Shown here: positions 49,701 through 63,100 of the stretch, piece by piece | Layout of the letters: each line of letters starts with the position of its first letter | Numbering within the stretch: the first letter of the stretch is position 1 | Assembly (NCBI GenBank): GCA_964020085.1 | Contig: OZ026596.1 | Coordinates: 10,340,739 to 10,404,738, forward strand | Reading direction: 5' to 3' | Source of the DNA: Micromussa lordhowensis | Taxonomy: Eukaryota; Cnidaria; Anthozoa; Scleractinia; Lobophylliidae | DNA: 64,000 nucleotides | Position numbers and translations under genes: made by a program | Notes under the pieces: generated by a model | What the model saw: only the letters and a program-made list of their open reading frames with translations | Told to the model about the DNA's origin: nothing | Database searches by the model: none

Positions 49701-52700
49701 CTATTTAAGGTTTTTATGTTATAGAAAAATTTCATTACCGTCTTTCATGACTGCCTTTTGAACCATTTTCCTCAGATCTACTACTCTAAACTGAGAGGAA
49801 TCCTCCGGTGGTATGTCATCATCATCGTCAGTGGTGGCTTCTTGACCTTGAGGCTGTTGTACTAAAATAGATATATAAAAAAGACTACAAATGTGAAATT
49901 GAAACCTGGCAGATGAGCACTAGAAACAACATGTAGTATTAATGTTATAAGCAAAGTATATTATCCTAAAATAGGAATTGTCAATACAATTGAGCATTTG
50001 ATAAAAAAACTAAAAAGTAATAATTTTACCAGATTGAGAGGAATTATTAAATGCTGCTTGCATGTGCCTCAGGAAGGAGTCCTGAACCTGAGGATCACTG
50101 GCAAACCCCTTTAACTGCGGAACATCTACATTCAATAAGAAAACACATACAGTCAAACAAATAATTTCATTCACTCACTCATTTCACTCAGCTCGATTAG
50201 CTTATTAAGAGTTTTGCTATTTTGGTACTAAAGTGTGTTGTTTTTGTTGTAACAAAAAAAATTCAAATTAAATTTATTAATTCAATGTATCTCCCTAGTA
50301 TTAATTAAAGAAGTATTCAATCATTATGTCTAAAGGTATACAGATTTGAAAAAAACACCCTAATATAGCTTGCCACACTTCATATCTACTATGGTGATAT
50401 ATTAATAGCACAGATTTAGAGTATTGAACCTGTTGCAATCCAGAACTGCCCTTTCCTAAATCCAAGGCACAGAGCTGGCAACTTGGTTCTAGTATACCAT
50501 TCTTCCATCTCAAAGGCAAATCAAAACAAAAAAAGAATCACTTACCCATATATTAGAAAATCAATCAATTAAACAGTACAATTAAACAGTAAAATTCTTC
50601 GTGCTAAAAAAGGGGTCCTAAATGTATGGAGATGTACGGAAAAAAGGTTTGTCCATAAAGTCCAAGGGTAAATTGGAAATCTAATAAAGACGTTCATGGA
50701 ATCTCAACTAAAAGGTACTCTTGAATCTCATTTAGTATAAGGCCATCCTCATAAAATGTTTCGTTTCCCATCGCCCTCCCTCTAGTAAAGGTGGGTCGGT
50801 CGGTAGGGCAAAAAAAAAAATGAATGAATACAAGAAGGGGTCTGGGTGCCAGTGAAGGCCGGGCTGCCAAGTGCGAAAGTCTTGAAGAAATGTTGCTTTC
50901 CAACAAACATTCATTTTGTGTTCCAGTTTACTTTTGCATATTAAATCTCACGTTTAGTCTGCAAGATATAATCAGATGTAAAAGATGTACATTAACAGGA
51001 CTATCAAATGTCTAAAAAGGCTAAAAAAACGAAGTATCGATGATAATTTAAGACAATTGGTGTTAATAACACAAGACCGTCTGCTTTTAAATTAAAGTAC
51101 TTGCTTCTTTACAAGTGATTCTGGACTTTTTTTTTTTACTTTTCCAAAAAAATGGGTAGGTCGGGCGATGGGAAACGAAACATTTTATGGGGATGGCCTA
51201 ATAAATTTAACTAAATTCCTTGATTTAGGCAGTTGCAAATAGCACTAAGCAAAGCAAACCTAGCTAATACGATAAGCTTAATGTGTCAATTTTATTACAT
51301 GTTTATTTGCCATGGCCTTGTGCAACTGGAAAATTAAAAACATATATCTATCACAAAATAACAAAGTGACAAAAAATAAAAAGTTATCACTGAATTACTT
51401 TTGTCTGCATGGACTTCATGTAGCGTCTGTCCATCTGGTTTCGCTTGTTTGCATCCGTTTCAAACACCAACTAAAATAAATTGCAATTTATTACCTAAGT
51501 ATAGGAGCTTACAGGGTGAAATAATAAACCATGCATCCACATTAAAGTAAGCTGACAAAAAGGACTGACAAACAACTCACCCGCTTTTTTCTTGCGTGAC
51601 CAGCACCAGCTGGAGCCGGCGGCTCCTCTTCATGTTGAGCTTCCTAAAACAACAATTAAGGCCATACATACATGCATACATACATGCACATGTACCCCTC
51701 ATAAATAATGTACCCCTCACAACTAAACTGATTAATTTATTCTTTACCCTGATTAGACCTATTCTTTAATTGCAGACCCCTGAAATGACTTTCACATCCC
51801 ATTCACTAAATGAGTAACGTTGGGGGAGAGGGAAGGGGGAATAAGGTCAATACTCATACCAGGTAAAACGTTATAAAAGCTTGTTATACAACAAATCAGA
51901 GTCATGTAATGTATCAAAAAAATTCCTCACGATCCTGATTTTCTGCAGAGCAATGATCTTCCTCGTTTTTTTGCTAAAGGAAAGATGCATTGTAACAATG
52001 AAATACAAAAAGGTTTCAGAGACCAAGAAAACAATAATTATACTTGCTGCTTTTTACAACATGTAATGTAATGATCATAAAATTACCTCGTTCCTGTCCG
52101 CCATGCTAAATGGTATAGTGTATAGTTCATGTATGTGTCATGAAGTGTACCAATAGATGGTGGTTATTTTTCGTGGTTACAAGCAGAATCTGCATCACAG
52201 AATACCTCGTCTGGGGTGACCCCATTCCTCCCTCGGCCACTTCACCCTCAGCCATTCCAGCCGCGTGCAGACTCTTGCAGCCGGAGCCTGTTCACAGGCT
52301 ACCCAGGTTATTTATTAGACTCGCGTTTTGCGGCTCATGTGATTTTACGGTGTGTTCTTTGAGATTTACGACGATCAAGTAAATCTGTCAAACCTTTAGT
52401 GGATCCAGTTGTAACCGCGCGGCGCTATCCAGTGCCACGAGGACGTTTTCTTGACAAATTGAAGACTCGATGTACTGCACACACAGCGCTTCCAGTGAAC
52501 CAATCTCAAGCTGTAAAAGATAAAACCACGTATATCAGGTTTCATTTAGTTATCTTCATCTGCTTGATCATTCTGATAAGCCGTGAGATAGCTTTCCTGT
52601 TTTCCTACCTCTGTGTGAATTCAAACTTTCATAAGACGCGAGCCTTTCTACTTTACCCATATTTCAATCTATTTCCATCCTCGCCTGTTTTTTTTTTGTT

Positions 52701-54774
52701 GTCTTCACTTGCCAATGACTTTCTATAATTTGTTGAACGTTTTATCAAACCATGATCGCTGCGTTTTCTACGTTCTAAGTATGTTCTGATCTTTTCAAAA
52801 CCACCAGTGCTAAATAAAGTTGACACTGTCATTGTAAAAACGATTTTACCTTGAGCGCCAGCCTGTAGACATCCATGATAAGACTGATCTCCTGTAAACC
52901 CTGACAATCTGTTTAAAAAATAACACTCTTTTATACAGTTCGACCACACTGTCCGGAGAGAAACAAGTTGCATTAAAAGGAGTTAGGTCAGGCTGCAGAC
53001 CATTTTGCATTTTTTTTACCTCACAACAGACCTAAAAGCAATGGTTTAAAAATATAGTTAACAAACGAAACACTTGATAGTGAAGTCGTTTACAAGTACA
53101 GGAGAAAAAAATTGAGCGCCACTGAGACAGACTGACTGAAAACGTCCTGTTAAAAACACACCTCTCTGTTGCGTCGTCATTACCAACTCCGTTCCCGTAA
53201 AAGAGAAAGACAGAGTAGAAAAATTCTTCATTCATGATTGAGATCTATGTACTTTAACCCACTGGCGCCAATAAGAGACGTTAAACGGATATCAGCCACA
53301 GCGCTGTGTCATTTTCCTCTTGAATTGAGCCGACTCTCTCGCTTCATAACGTTTGTGCATAAGACGCGAACATTTTCTCGAGATTTCATACAACGACGGA
53401 ACGACAAATACCCACCTTTCACCAAGGGGAATATACAATCTGTATACATGTAGCGAAGTGTGACCGCGAATGACTGGAATTCAGCTTCGGGGAGCTTCAC
53501 TTGTAGCGGTTTCTGCTCGTCATGATCATGCGGTCTGTCTCCACTCGATCTCTGAAGGTGCAATCAATTAAAATTAGAAGTCTTAGGGTTTCTCAATAGT
53601 TACTAGCCTGAACTACGACGAAAGAAATTCATCAAAGCTAGTCATACCCGCAGTGAACGCGAAAATTTCACTTTTTCTCCCAGGCTCCATAATTTTTTTC
53701 TCAACGTTCCCTTTGATAGTAGAGATATCCCCCCTTGTTTCCTCAAATGAATCCCAAAATATCCCTTGTTCTCTTGAAATAGATGATCATGTTCCCTTGT
53801 TCCCTAAATCTCCTAATGAAGAGGCCCTGCAGTTTACAGAACCATTGTCTGACCTGTGATCTTTCACGTGCTCGCAACAACTGAGTTCTCAACCAAGGCG
53901 ACCTGGCCGCAACAAAGGCCGCGTGAGACGGGAATCGAGCTTCTTCCTACAAGTACATGACGACAATGGTCACATTGAGAAACACTTAAGCGGAAGAGAA
54001 TACGGGTTGAAGACGATACGATACGATACAATAACTTTATTAATTATAAAAATTACAATTTTCCTCGATTGTAATTGGTTTAAAAAACTCCTATTTTCCA
54101 CTAATTCACTTGCCAAGTTGTTATAGGACAGTTTGTTATCGGACAGTTCAATAAGCCAATCCCAATCAAAGTTGTAGTTTAAACACGGAGCGAGCCTATA
54201 AAAGGTCAGCGGTTTGCACTTTGTCGGCTAAAACACGGCATTTACGTTGAGTAAACAACTCGAGAACAATCAATAAGCTTTCACAAGTGAAACAACAAAA
54301 ATAAGAAGTTAAAATGCATGTATATGAAGTACGATACCTGTCTAAATTCTTCTTCTGTAGATGCCATTCTTGTTGTTTTCGCTGACCTTTTTACAAAGAA
54401 AGCAAACAAACGAAAAACCTTCCCTTGTGCGGTCGCCAGAAATATTACTTCGTGCGAATTTCGCAGGAGTACGACACGCCTGGGTGAATAAGCCAATCAA
54501 AGCAGAGTATTCCAATTTGTGATGGACGGGCTGAGCCGCTCAGCCTCCATTTATAGGCTCGCTCCGTGTTTAAATCAACCAATCAGATTCAAAGTTGTAG
54601 TTTAAATCAACCAATCTCAATTTCAGAGCGACATTAAACAACTTACGCCTCCTTTGTCAGTATTTTAATACAGTTTTTCCCTTTCTTCCATAACTTGGCT
54701 ATTCTTCTTTTCTCGGAAATTGTAATTTTTATGATGAATTGGTAATAGACTTTGTGTCGTCCAATTCGGTCTGT

Positions 54775-54811
<37 letters not shown>

Positions 54812-57116
54812 TCTTTATTTATACACGATAAGAATTTAAAGCGACGCTTCGCTTGTGGGGTCGTGTCTAAATAATTAAGTAAGATAACTAATAAATTAAA
54901 AAAATAAATAGGATATACACCAGCTAAAATCATATAGCTACTCACTACTTACATGTACAAGTCTAAAACGATAAAGACTAAGATTCTAAAATACAAGGTG
55001 GTACTCCAGTATCGACTAATCATTAACACTAATTATACTTAAAATCTTCCTCCCTTCTGGTTAATGTTTGAGGGGAGATGCAGTCAAAATCTAGGTGTAA
55101 CAGAGTCTTTGACCGTCTAGCCATACTCGCGATAAACAAATCTTTTGTTATCACTTGTATGATTACAGACCCAATTGGACTTCACTCAGTCCTATTACCA
55201 TTACTTATACACGGTATTTCCATCGGTCTTTTTATGATAATCAACTAGCTACCTATCTTCCTAACTACAATCAAAGAATAAAAATTCCAAAAGAAATACA
55301 CTGTGGCGACTTAGTTTAGTCTCGAACTCGATTAATGAAGTTGCTTGTCTTAGTTCTATAAGTAAGTTGTTCCACAACTGAGCCCCACTGTACGAAAAAC
55401 TTCAGAGACGCGAGCGATAGTGGGACTGTCCCTCTACAATGCTTTTGTTGATTCCAAACCAAGCTGGTGTGTTTTCCTCTCCGTTACGTACTCAAAGGAT
55501 AATAAAAAAACCCGAAGACACACATGTAGAACTCTAGAACTACTACTTTGAACGGGAATAAAATTAATATTTGATTAGTAGCCCCATTTCACTTACTTCA
55601 CCCACAAGAAAGACCATGTCACAGAACTGTTTGCTGTCCAGCAAGCGTCCAAAATCACCTCTGAGTGTACACCGAGGATAGCTTGCCAACTGTACGGAAA
55701 GTCAAAGTCAACTCCCACAAACAAATTCTCCTTACACTGGTCTCCATACCCTTACTACAGTACTAGTTATGAGGAGAAAATAGATGATGGTCACCTCTGG
55801 TCTTAAATTAAAACGATTTTATGTCAAGTTGTTTGGGTGGCTCTGTGAATCGCGTCACACAAAATTGAGCTACATTGGTAGATTTAATTTCAAGTAGTTG
55901 GGTGAGGCAAGTTTTTTTTTTTTCTGCAACAGGTTGCAGATAGCGTTTTGAGAAGCTTGTTGCAAGTTTTCAGAATTGGGTGAAGGGTGTAAAATAACTG
56001 ATTAAGGTCAACCGCAACCGGTTTGGGATGATACGGTTGACGTTTCTCAGTAGAACACTTTTCCAACCGTTTTCGGTTGAAACGCGGTAACTCCTGCGAA
56101 TAGCCCGCGAAACAAACAGCCAATGCTCTTTCAGCCGTTAATTCAACCTGGTTTGAGGCCGGTTGAAAAAGTTGATGAACTAAACCAACCGGAAATGGTT
56201 TTCCCCAACAGAACACGAAAAAACCCAACCAACCAGAAACGGTTGACCCCAATAGAACACGACCTAAATGAGAAAGGGGAAAATAGAGACTGGGAGAAAG
56301 AGAAATGACTGAAAAAACAACTTATTGGAAATTGAACAACACTTGATTATCACTCCATGTAAGTGTATTGCAGTTTTACCTGAAATCTGTACAGTTCACT
56401 GCTTCGAACATTGTTATCAACAGTTCCGCCAAATATATACATCTCGTTGTTGATAACATCTGCGTCGTGAAAAAGGCGTCCTGATGGAACCTGCGGAGAA
56501 ATAACACACAAAAGTGCAAAGTTCTTCACCAAAACAAAGTCCACAGCTCTAGAATATTGTTTGAACAAACTGCGAAAGTTACTTAGGCTAAGTTCGCACT
56601 TGGTGCCTAAGAGTACGACTTGGTGCCCAGAGTACGATTCTCGCTGAGCGGTACTGTGGACACACCTTTTTTTCCAAGTGTTTACACCAGAATTCTTGCA
56701 CAGTGCCTATGCTCGGGTACAAGGTCTTTGTACTTGGGTCTTTGGAGTACACCGTGTCTGAACACAACACTATTTTGCACTGATGCCTAGGTACCAGTGC
56801 TCGAGCACCAAGTGTGAACACGGCGCTAGACTCACATCCAAATGAGCTACCTTACCTCGCTATCTTGTGCTGGCTGTACAACCTCCCATGATTTGTCGTC
56901 AAGAGAGAACCTTCAAAAAGCGGGAGCAGTGAATACTTTAACTTAGTTTGTAACACTGTCATACACGTCAGAATAAGCAAACAAGTTATATTCGAGAGAT
57001 AAGGTCACACGGGTGAAAGAAATGACTCCAGCGACACTTAATATGAACATGAACAATATTGACAAGCGTAGATTTGGAAACGACTTTCAAGACAAGGTTC
57101 TAGTTGGGTGATACTA

Positions 57117-57150
<34 letters not shown>

Positions 57151-60100
57151 GTCAATAGCCCATTCGGCTTGGCCTCATGGGCTATTGACCCGTAGCCCGA
57201 AAGGGCTACGGGTCTAATTGTTAATTAACCAAAATTTACTCTACCTGTAGAGATCCGAGGGTAAGGTGTTATCTGCTACTCCTCCAAACACGTACAAGTA
57301 TCGATCAAATGACACCATGCTATGACCGTAACGCCGTTGAGGGGGTGGGGGTGAACCACGCAACAAATGCGCTGACGGAATACGAGTCCATCTAGTGAAA
57401 AACAGGCACGCAACGTGTGCATGAGGTGTTAACCTGACTTTCAAGTGTTTAGTAGAGTGCACCTACATATAGTAGAGGCAATTACTACACGTAACCGAAG
57501 AAAATAAACTTGCATTCAACCCCTGACCGGAGAACAAAGATTTACAAAAAAAGATCAGAGAGATCACGCCTAAATACTCCTTGCAAGCTAACAATTTGGT
57601 TTTAATTCAACTTCAAAAAAGGAAATCAGTAATTTTCATCTATTGATCGTTCTCTCTTCCTACATGCCAAGCCCATACTACTATTTTGCTTCTCCCAAAC
57701 AGCGCTGCAAAGAAAAATGCCAGTGTAGGAAGCTTAAGTATATGTGGAAAAGATGTGAAAGCCTATGGTCAACATGTCAGCATTATTCTGTGGTTGACAA
57801 CCATAAACAGTTATTTTAAAATGTTTGTCTTCTCTGTTGGCTTATCAAGTTCAAGTCAGTTCCAAGACATTACAGCTACAAGGCAGTTACCAGTACAAAA
57901 ATTAAGTTTGTCACTTTCACCTTTGGTCCAGGAAATTGAACTCAAACATGTCATTAGTGATCTTGGCTCCACTTTGTCCAGAGAATACAAACATGCTGTC
58001 CCTGACAACAGCTACGGGAAAGTTACAACATGTAGGAGGTCTATCACCTGACTGCTGCACCTGACAGTCATAGATAATTATCGTTATAAGACAACCTTGA
58101 CCACTACTATGTTAGGCAAATAAATGTTGATGATGCTTTTGAGTTGGTATGGTACCAGTGTGCAGAAAGGGAGGCTAGGTTAGGTTGTTTTCCTGGCCAG
58201 ACTCTCCAGTCATATGCTACTGGTAATCATGCTGTTATCAGTACAAGCTTTATGTTAACCCTAACCATTTAATAATGTAGGCCACATAGAGATGCATGTC
58301 TGATGCTGCTTGTTAAAAAGAATGTACGATGTTGAAGGTTGGTTCTAATAAGTCTGCACAAACAAAAATATTTATTTACCTCTTGCCATCTTGGGTTGAG
58401 GTCTTTCAAACAAATGGTCCAAAGATCATCCAACCTACAACAGAAATGTACCATTTTGTAGCCATTTCCTCGTTTGTAGCTCTGTAGTTGGAAGTTTTCT
58501 GACTTTATAAAAGAGACATGTTGTAACTTGACCAGGTACTGTAAACTAACGCTGTATAAGTTATATATACATGTAAACCCTGGGCTTATACAACTTCATA
58601 AGGGGTTTTGGATGTGCTTAAAGTGGTACTATGACGAAAATGGCACCTTTCCTATTTAAGCCATTTCGAAACATAAAAAAGCAGACTGCGTGAGACGAAA
58701 AATGCTGTTTACTAATTTTCAAATATTTCTTTTCGTTCCAGAGATATTCAAGTTTTTAAAATATGCAAATTAGGCAAGTGATGATGTCATACTCAAACAG
58801 ATTTTGTCCAAGTATGATGAAGAGAGATATCTCAGCCAGTTTGTATCAGAAATGTTTGATTCTTTGCAGCAAGGTTCTACTAAATGTGCTCCACAATATG
58901 AGCTTAACAGCTCTGTTACCATGGCAACATACTGGGTTCCAGACCTCCCCCATACTAAAAGCTTTTCTGGCCACCTCCGGTGTTTTTATTTCGATATTTG
59001 CTAACAGCACTTCATATGCATGATCCAGCAAGCCTATAAATATGTTAGCTCGACCTTGTGGCCTTGTTTAGCATTTTCAAGCTGAAAATCACCAACTGAA
59101 ATTAAGTAGGTGGGGACTGGAAAAAAGTGAGTTGCCATGGTAACAGAATTTTTTATAGTCATAGGTGTGCTTCCTATAGAACTATTAGCCTGCCAAGTTT
59201 CAATATTTTGCACTGCAAATTGGCCAAGATAGCTCTACTTATAAACTCAATGTAATATTGGGTTGAGTGTATGATGTCATTAGTTATCCATTTGCATATT
59301 TTGCCCATTTTTTTTTAAACTTAAATATCTCCGGAACTAATGCAGATATTTGCAAACGGTAAACGGCGATTTTATTCTTTCATGGAATTCTATGTGATAC
59401 ACTCAAAAAAACAAGGGGTAAAAATTTGATCATAGTACCACTTTAAAGGAGCTGTGTAACGGTTACACAGTTTCAAAAATTTAGCCTTAATTTTTCAATT
59501 TTGTTGTTTGTAATCCGTGTCAATCTTCTCCATCCTTAACCATCCTTGTTCCTTTATGGCTTAATATTATCTCTGTAGTGTTTTCCTATCTTTCTAAAGT
59601 ATTATTTTCAGGTTTCCTTCAATTTAAAGGTAATGTTGTTAATGGTAGAAATAACTCAAAATACCGTGACGTAGCCCCTTTAAAAAGAGAGGGGCAAACT
59701 TGTATCTGGGTAGGCTTATAGGCAAAATAAAGAAAACCAATTCAAAATGAGCTAAAGGAGTGGGGATTGAAATACAATTTTCATACAGGGGTTTTAAATA
59801 AAGCTTTAAAACATCATTAGATAATAAATCAAATTCATTTCAACCCATTGACTTCCGTGCCGCCCATAACTGGCCATGACAAGCATTGGCCTTTGTTCCA
59901 CTTCTGACGTCATCACCTTTGACCAAAGTTGGCATCAATTCTATAGTAATGCTTTGCTAGAAGAAAAGATCTTTCCAATGATACCCCGATCAGAGTGATC
60001 AGCTCAATGGAGCCTGAGATATGCACGAAAATGCTCAGAAATTTGAGTGGAAAACGCAGTACAAAATTTCCTGTAACTACACTTAGCTACTCCATGGTAA

Positions 60101-63100
60101 AAATTGCTCAATCTCAGAAATTTGTGAACTGGAGGCAAGCCCAGTAGAAGGTCAATCACTGCCACAAAAAAATAACAAAAGGAGAAAAAGGAAAGGCAAA
60201 AAAATAAAAAAAGCCTGAAAAGCCTAAAGACGTAGGCCACTTTCTAAATCTCTGTTCCGTTGAACAAAAGACCAAAACGCCAATTACGAAGGAGAATCGT
60301 ATTTATTGTAACAATTCAATTCGATCTAACAAATAAAGAAAAAATAAAGAAATCACGTTGGCACGCGGCCTTACAGGTGTTCAGAAAAAGCAGGAAATCA
60401 ATGTCACAGAACTTGTGAAACAACTAACAACTTACTTCTTGACTGCCTCCGTAATTGACTCCGTAACTGGTTAGCAATAACTAAACTGGTTAGCAATAAC
60501 TAAACTGGTTAGCAATAACTGAACTGGTTAGCAATAACTGAACTGGTTAGCAATAACTGGTGAGCGCACGGACTTGTTCACCTTTGCTGTTTCCGTACAA
60601 CTGACAACTCTCAGAATTACGCGTCTTTAAACTACTGTATTACGCGACATGCATCATTGCGATACGATTTAAATTCAAACACAGCACGCGCACAACATTA
60701 AACGCAACCAGCGTGCGCGTTAAAACTTAACAAATACGATAACTGAATGTTCAGCGAAACAATCTCCAAATTTTTATTTCTGTGCATGCCTGAGCAAAAA
60801 TGTTGTACAGTACATGTAAAATGTGGTGCTAGTGGAAAGAAAGGCATGCTATATCATGTTGCAAATGTCTTTTTGAGTAAATTGGAGCTAATTTGGCTCA
60901 TATCTAGGCTGAAAATGTCCAAAAAATGCTTTTTTGGCAAAAAGCTCTGGGAGTCAATAGGTTAATCATGTGACCAATTTTTTCAAAAGATGAGTCCTTT
61001 GGTGATAAATTTGGGAAATCTATCTAAAGCAAGCTCAAAAATGTCAGGAATTCTGCGCAATGTGGATTGAAGGTAGTTTTGTTAAACTAGAGGATCAGGC
61101 TTATATCCAGGGAAGCTTTATTGAGTTAGTAATATTTTGTTTACAGGTAGAGGGGCCTATAACCCAAGGGGCTTATAAGCAGGACAGCTTAGTTTACCTT
61201 ATATATACATGTACATACCTTTTATTACCGTCATAGCCAGCAAAGATCCACAAGTTGTTCTTGTAAATTGCTGCACCGTGGGCAGATCTTGCAGGAGGCA
61301 ATCTATGTGTAAAAAGGTAATTATCAGTAAGGACATTAAACTGCATTTTTTTCTTTTAAACGTAAAGTTCAAACCGTAACAGAGGTGAAATTTATATAAA
61401 CTTAATGCAATAAAACCTACCAAAATTAGTTTACTAAGTATGACAGTTAAGTTACCTACTGAGCTTTTGAAACTAAAATAAATTGAGAAAAATGTTTATG
61501 AATCTGGAGATAAACTAATATTAATATTAAAAGAAATAAGAATTTATGTGCATGTAACATTTGAAAGCTGATCACAACTGAAACGTTGATTAGTGAACTG
61601 CCAAAGGATTGATAAAAAGATGTCAAAGAGATTTCTCTGAAATGCTACTGTGTAAGTAGAAATTTGGTATGGCATACATCGCTGTAAGGATAGTAAGTTC
61701 TAATATTATTAGTAATAGATATTCAGAGGATCAGTCAGTGGGGGGGGGGGGGGGGGGAATCAGAAAATACTGGCAAACCTTCCTTCCATCCGCCACTCGG
61801 TCCACTGTCCAGTGTTGAACTTGTATTCAAACAAGTCATTCTTATTTTGAAGGTTAGAGTTTGAGTAAAGATCACCTGTAGACAAAATTGTATGAAATAA
61901 TAAACTAATATTACTCAACACTTCTGTGACTGATTGAGGAAGTATAAATTAGAAGGTCAGTGAGTCAATGTCATTGGCATACCAAGTGGTCAGATCAAAA
62001 ACCTAAAGGAAACAAGCTAGAGAAATGTTAACTGTACCAGTGAATCCTCCAAACACCAGCATGTTGGATCCAAAAATCACAGCTGAGTGGTGATAACGAG
62101 GAGCAGGTGGGGCACCTTTGGTCACAGCTCTGAAAAATTGAGACAGGTTATTATGGGTGCTTCCATTATGCCAAAAATTTCAGTCGGAATTCAAATGGAA
62201 AGGTCTGTTTCAGTTTCTTCTGACTGGAATATTTGGGATCACCTCTGGAGGTGGTCCACTTTTTTCAGTTGGAAAATTCTGACCAAAATTTGCTGTTCCA
62301 TTTTAAACAAACCGGTTCTTTGCCCTAATTACATTAGGGAATTCTGAAAAGGAATAAAAATGGCAAGAGCCATTCCAATTGGTTGGCCCAGTTTAATCGG
62401 AAAATGTTCCATTTTCCTCGGGTATTCCCGCTGATCTCTGACCGGTTGGTTTGGCATAATGGAAAGCACACTCCCTGCGTACACACTGTGAACCTATGAT
62501 GCATTGTGGATGCATACAATGCTATCTTCACAGTCAGGTATTTTGATTTTCTGAACAAATCAACCATGCAGCATAACTGCCTGTCATGATTAAATAGCTA
62601 CTAACGCATAAGTGATGTTTGTAGAGAAAGTAACCAATAACAGACCACACAACGTAATAATATCAATAGTACTTAAGCACTTATTGTGGGAGGTGCATGG
62701 TGGCCTATTGGGTTTTACACATCCGGATCAAGTGGACTGGGGTTTTGCCCTGGCTGTGGTTACTGTGTTGCATTCTTGAGCAAGACACACATTTTTACAC
62801 TGCATCTCCCCAGCCAGGTGTATAAATGGAGGTAACCCTGCAATGGACTGGCAAACCATTCAGGGAGGAGTAGAAATACACATAGGCGTATGGGCACCTT
62901 TGGACTTGGAAGGGCAGTGACCTTCTTGCCCGAAAAATTTACGCCAGGTCTGAATGTGACTGCTGAAATCAGGATGCAAGCAAACTCAAATTGCATGAAA
63001 ACAAAAACGTTCACAATTCTCACCTCTAATGAAACCGCTATAATTCCAAAAATAGTTACATTCTCAGAGCTTGCCTACTCAGTAAACTCTATCAATAGTC

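Larger units (their letters stand above)
22092..52208. mobile_element. 30.1 kb KDZ-superfamily DNA transposon
   Basis: An 82-bp terminal inverted repeat at 22092-22173 matches 52127-52208 in inverse orientation with only three mismatches. Outside it GTCTGGG is duplicated (22085-22091 and 52209-52215); with one more G it is an 8-bp duplication, the size known for Zisupton elements. Inside lie two convergent spliced genes that start just within the repeats: a KDZ transposase and an OTU-PHD protein. A 90-bp minisatellite and a nested BEL/Pao element fill the middle. Without the BEL insertion the element is about 23.2 kb. It sits in a LZTR1 intron. The assignment rests on the transposase C-terminus. 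The extent rests on repeats plus target duplication, so I am confident it is one insertion. Confidence 0.9.

Noticed and set aside
53005..53036. Possible 12-nt micro-exon between LZTR1 exons 13 and 14
   Set aside because: It would bring an in-frame stop; the acceptor at 52909 already restores the frame.
54281..54496. Possible start exon [10 protein letters not shown] followed by a GT donor
   Set aside because: It lies wholly inside a foldback element and no following exon could be found.
57686..58051. 121-codon plus-strand frame
   Set aside because: It is the antisense of LZTR1 exon 7 and flanking intron.
58763..59023. Overlapping ORFs on both strands
   Set aside because: They lie in the piggyBac-type MITE and show no conserved motif.
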